Source: Pumilibacter muris (GTDB taxonomy: Bacteria > Bacillota > Clostridia > Christensenellales > Pumilibacteraceae). Taken from it: a stretch of DNA of 64,000 nt. Numbering within the stretch: the first letter of the stretch is position 1; every line of letters starts with the position of its first letter. Of this stretch, positions 62,715 to 64,000 are shown piece by piece. The stretch lies in NCBI RefSeq assembly GCF_943193045.1, contig NZ_CALPCN010000001.1:372001-436000 (forward strand). Reading direction: 5' to 3'. The notes under the pieces were generated by a model. The model was not told the DNA's origin. It made no database searches and saw only the letters and a list, made by a program, of their open reading frames with translations. A program made the translations under genes and the position numbers.

Positions 62715-63858
62715 GTTCTCCCAAATCCTCGTCGAACAAATCCGTTTCCGCGTCGGCGGGCATCGCCGCAGGTTCCGCCGCAACGGTTTCTTCCTCTTCG
62801 CCCGATTCGTCGGAATCCTCTTTCATAAGCGACGAATACGGTTTAACGTCTATCTTCCAACCCGTAAGACGTGCCGCAAGACGCGCGTTCTGTCCGTCTT
62901 TACCTATTGCAAGGCTTAACATTTCGTCCATAACAACGGCTTTCGCGGTTTTTTCCTCGTCGTTCACCTGCACCATAACAACTTTGGCGGGGCTGAGAGC
63001 GCGCGCGATAAATTCCAAAATATCGGGGCACCAATGTATTATATCGATTTTCTCGCCTCCGAGTTCCGAAACAATCGCGTTTACGCGCATACCGCGATTT
63101 CCTACGCAAGCGCCTACGGCGTCGATGTCTTTATCTTCGCTGTAAACAGCCATTTTGGTGCGGTAGCCCGCTTCGCGCACTATCGACTTAATAGTTACGA
63201 GACCTGCGGCAATTTCGGGCACTTCGATTTCGAACAATCTTTTCACAAATCCCGAAACGGTGCGCGAAACGATAATCTGCGGACCTTTGGGTCCGGTTTT
63301 TATTTTTTTAACGTAAACTTTGATTTTGTCGCCTACCGCAAATTTATCGTTGGGCGCCTGGTCTTGCGGCATGAGCACCGCTTCCAACTTGTTAATTTCA
63401 ACGTAAACGTTTTTGCCTTCCAGCCTACGCACCACGCACGTTACGAGTTCGTCCTCTTTCTGGCTGAGTTCGCTGTATGCAAGCTCGCCCTCCACTTCGC
63501 GCAACTTTTGCATTATAACCTGTTTTGCGGTTTGAGCCGCAATTCTGCCGAAATCGCTCGGAGAAATTTCCTCTTTCACAATATCGCCGATTTTATACTT
63601 GCGGTCGATTAAACGGGCGTCTTCAAGGCTTATTTGCGTGTCCTTGTCTTCCACCTGCTCAACAACCGTTTGAAAAGCTATAATCTTTATGGTATTGCGC
63701 TCGGGCACAAGCTTAACCGTTATTGCCTTGCTCGTTCCCGTGTGTTTTTTATATGCGATTACAAGCGCCGTTTCGAGCGCTTCTATAAACACCGATTTTT
63801 TGATTCTTTTTTCTCTTTCGAGCTCGTCGAGAGCCGCGAAAAAATCTTTCTTTATCAT
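62707..63858 (-). CDS. nusA: Transcription termination/antitermination factor NusA
   Basis: 383 residues from the ATG at 63858 with GGAGG upstream; a GTG at 63876 is less likely. N-terminal RNA polymerase-binding domain, S1 domain (about 130-200), two KH domains (GNRGMRVNAIVSELGGEKIDI near 250, AIGKDGQNARLAARLTGWKIDV near 320), and an acidic tail of about 40 residues. Confidence 0.96.
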   Translation of the reverse strand: MIKKDFFAALDELEREKRIKKSVFIEALETALVIAYKKHTGTSKAITVKLVPERNTIKIIAFQTVVEQVEDKDTQISLEDARLIDRKYKIGDIVKEEISPSDFGRIAAQTAKQVIMQKLREVEGELAYSELSQKEDELVTCVVRRLEGKNVYVEINKLEAVLMPQDQAPNDKFAVGDKIKVYVKKIKTGPKGPQIIVSRTVSGFVKRLFEIEVPEIAAGLVTIKSIVREAGYRTKMAVYSEDKDIDAVGACVGNRGMRVNAIVSELGGEKIDIIHWCPDILEFIARALSPAKVVMVQVNDEEKTAKAVVMDEMLSLAIGKDGQNARLAARLTGWKIDVKPYSSLMKEDSDESGEEEETVAAEPAAMPADAETDLFDEDLGELE

Positions 63859-63877
63859 TTTATGTTTGTCCTCCACT

Positions 63878-64000
63878 TTATTCGAATTTAACCAACGGAC
63901 GAACGAATACTACTCTTGTAAGTTCTATGTTTTCGTCGCCCGAAGGAGTTGAAATTTTTACGGTGTTTTCCGTTTTTTCAACAAGCACGCCTTCGTAAAA
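63878..64000 (-). CDS. rimP: Ribosome maturation factor RimP, C-terminal part only
   Basis: The last 40 codons of a gene entering from the right edge; the stop TAA is at 63880-63878. The end (YEGVLVEKTENTVKI, then VVFVRPLVKFE) and its place directly before nusA fit the SH3-like end of RimP, needed for 30S maturation. The promoter of the translation operon is outside the window. Confidence 0.75.
   Translation of the reverse strand, partial: FYEGVLVEKTENTVKISTPSGDENIELTRVVFVRPLVKFE

Overview
The window is a stretch of chromosome from a spore-forming, Gram-positive-type anaerobe, best placed as Bacillota, class Clostridia (probably an uncultured gut lineage; nothing here fixes genus or family). 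The main evidence is a complete spoIIIAA-AH operon, spoIVB, a GerW/YtfJ gene, two DacF-type carboxypeptidases, an IspH-ribosomal S1 fusion, and the order efp-spoIIIA-asp23-nusB-folD-xseAB-ispA-dxs-nadK-argR-recN-spoIVB. All genes but one (a ZIP metal transporter) are on the minus strand. I see no rRNA, tRNA, CRISPR array, insertion sequence or prophage gene.

Layout from low to high coordinates. (1) 1-9.6 kb: two giant tandem lipoprotein genes (one cut by the window edge) made of Listeria-Bacteroides-type repeats followed by many units centred on an LDGYG-like motif. Each carries an in-frame run of nine C that looks like a phase-variation switch. (2) 9.7-13.8 kb: a TetR regulator, one ABC-2 permease and two related ATPases. 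(3) 13.9-17.5 kb: two P-II-like proteins with a duplicated DUF1538 membrane protein, divergent from a ZIP transporter. (4) 17.5-19.7 kb: purB and an M19 dipeptidase. (5) 19.8-30.5 kb: a long operon starting with a biotin-dependent, sodium-pump type decarboxylase/transcarboxylase module and continuing into surE, an HI0933-type flavoprotein, aroH, cmk, plsC and ispH-S1. (6) 30.6-37.1 kb: lysA, an M50 protease, scpA, scpB, a DUF2953 gene, gerW, dacF and rluB. (7) 37.2-43.3 kb: a second dacF, a SpoIIM-like membrane protein, spoIVB, recN, argR, nadK. (8) 43.3-48.8 kb: isoprenoid, nuclease and folate housekeeping genes with asp23. (9) 49.2-55.6 kb: the spoIIIA operon, efp and an Xaa-Pro peptidase. 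(10) 55.7-64 kb: the translation operon rimP-nusA-ylxR-ylxQ-infB-rbfA-nrnA-truB-ribF with an endonuclease IV gene at its end.

How it fits together: the spoIIIA proteins form the feeding channel between mother cell and forespore; SpoIVB, DacF, GerW and the SpoIIM-like protein serve engulfment, signalling, cortex and germination. The decarboxylase module should couple decarboxylation to Na+ export. The lipoproteins are the most accessory-looking part of the window.

Most promising for new biology: the paired C9 contingency tracts in the lipoproteins (a shift of one base in either direction gives a stop within about 35 codons in both genes), the P-II pair plus DUF1538 unit with opposite charged tails, and the carboxyltransferase with an altered glycine motif at the head of the Na+ pump operon. 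No gap between genes exceeds 300 bases.
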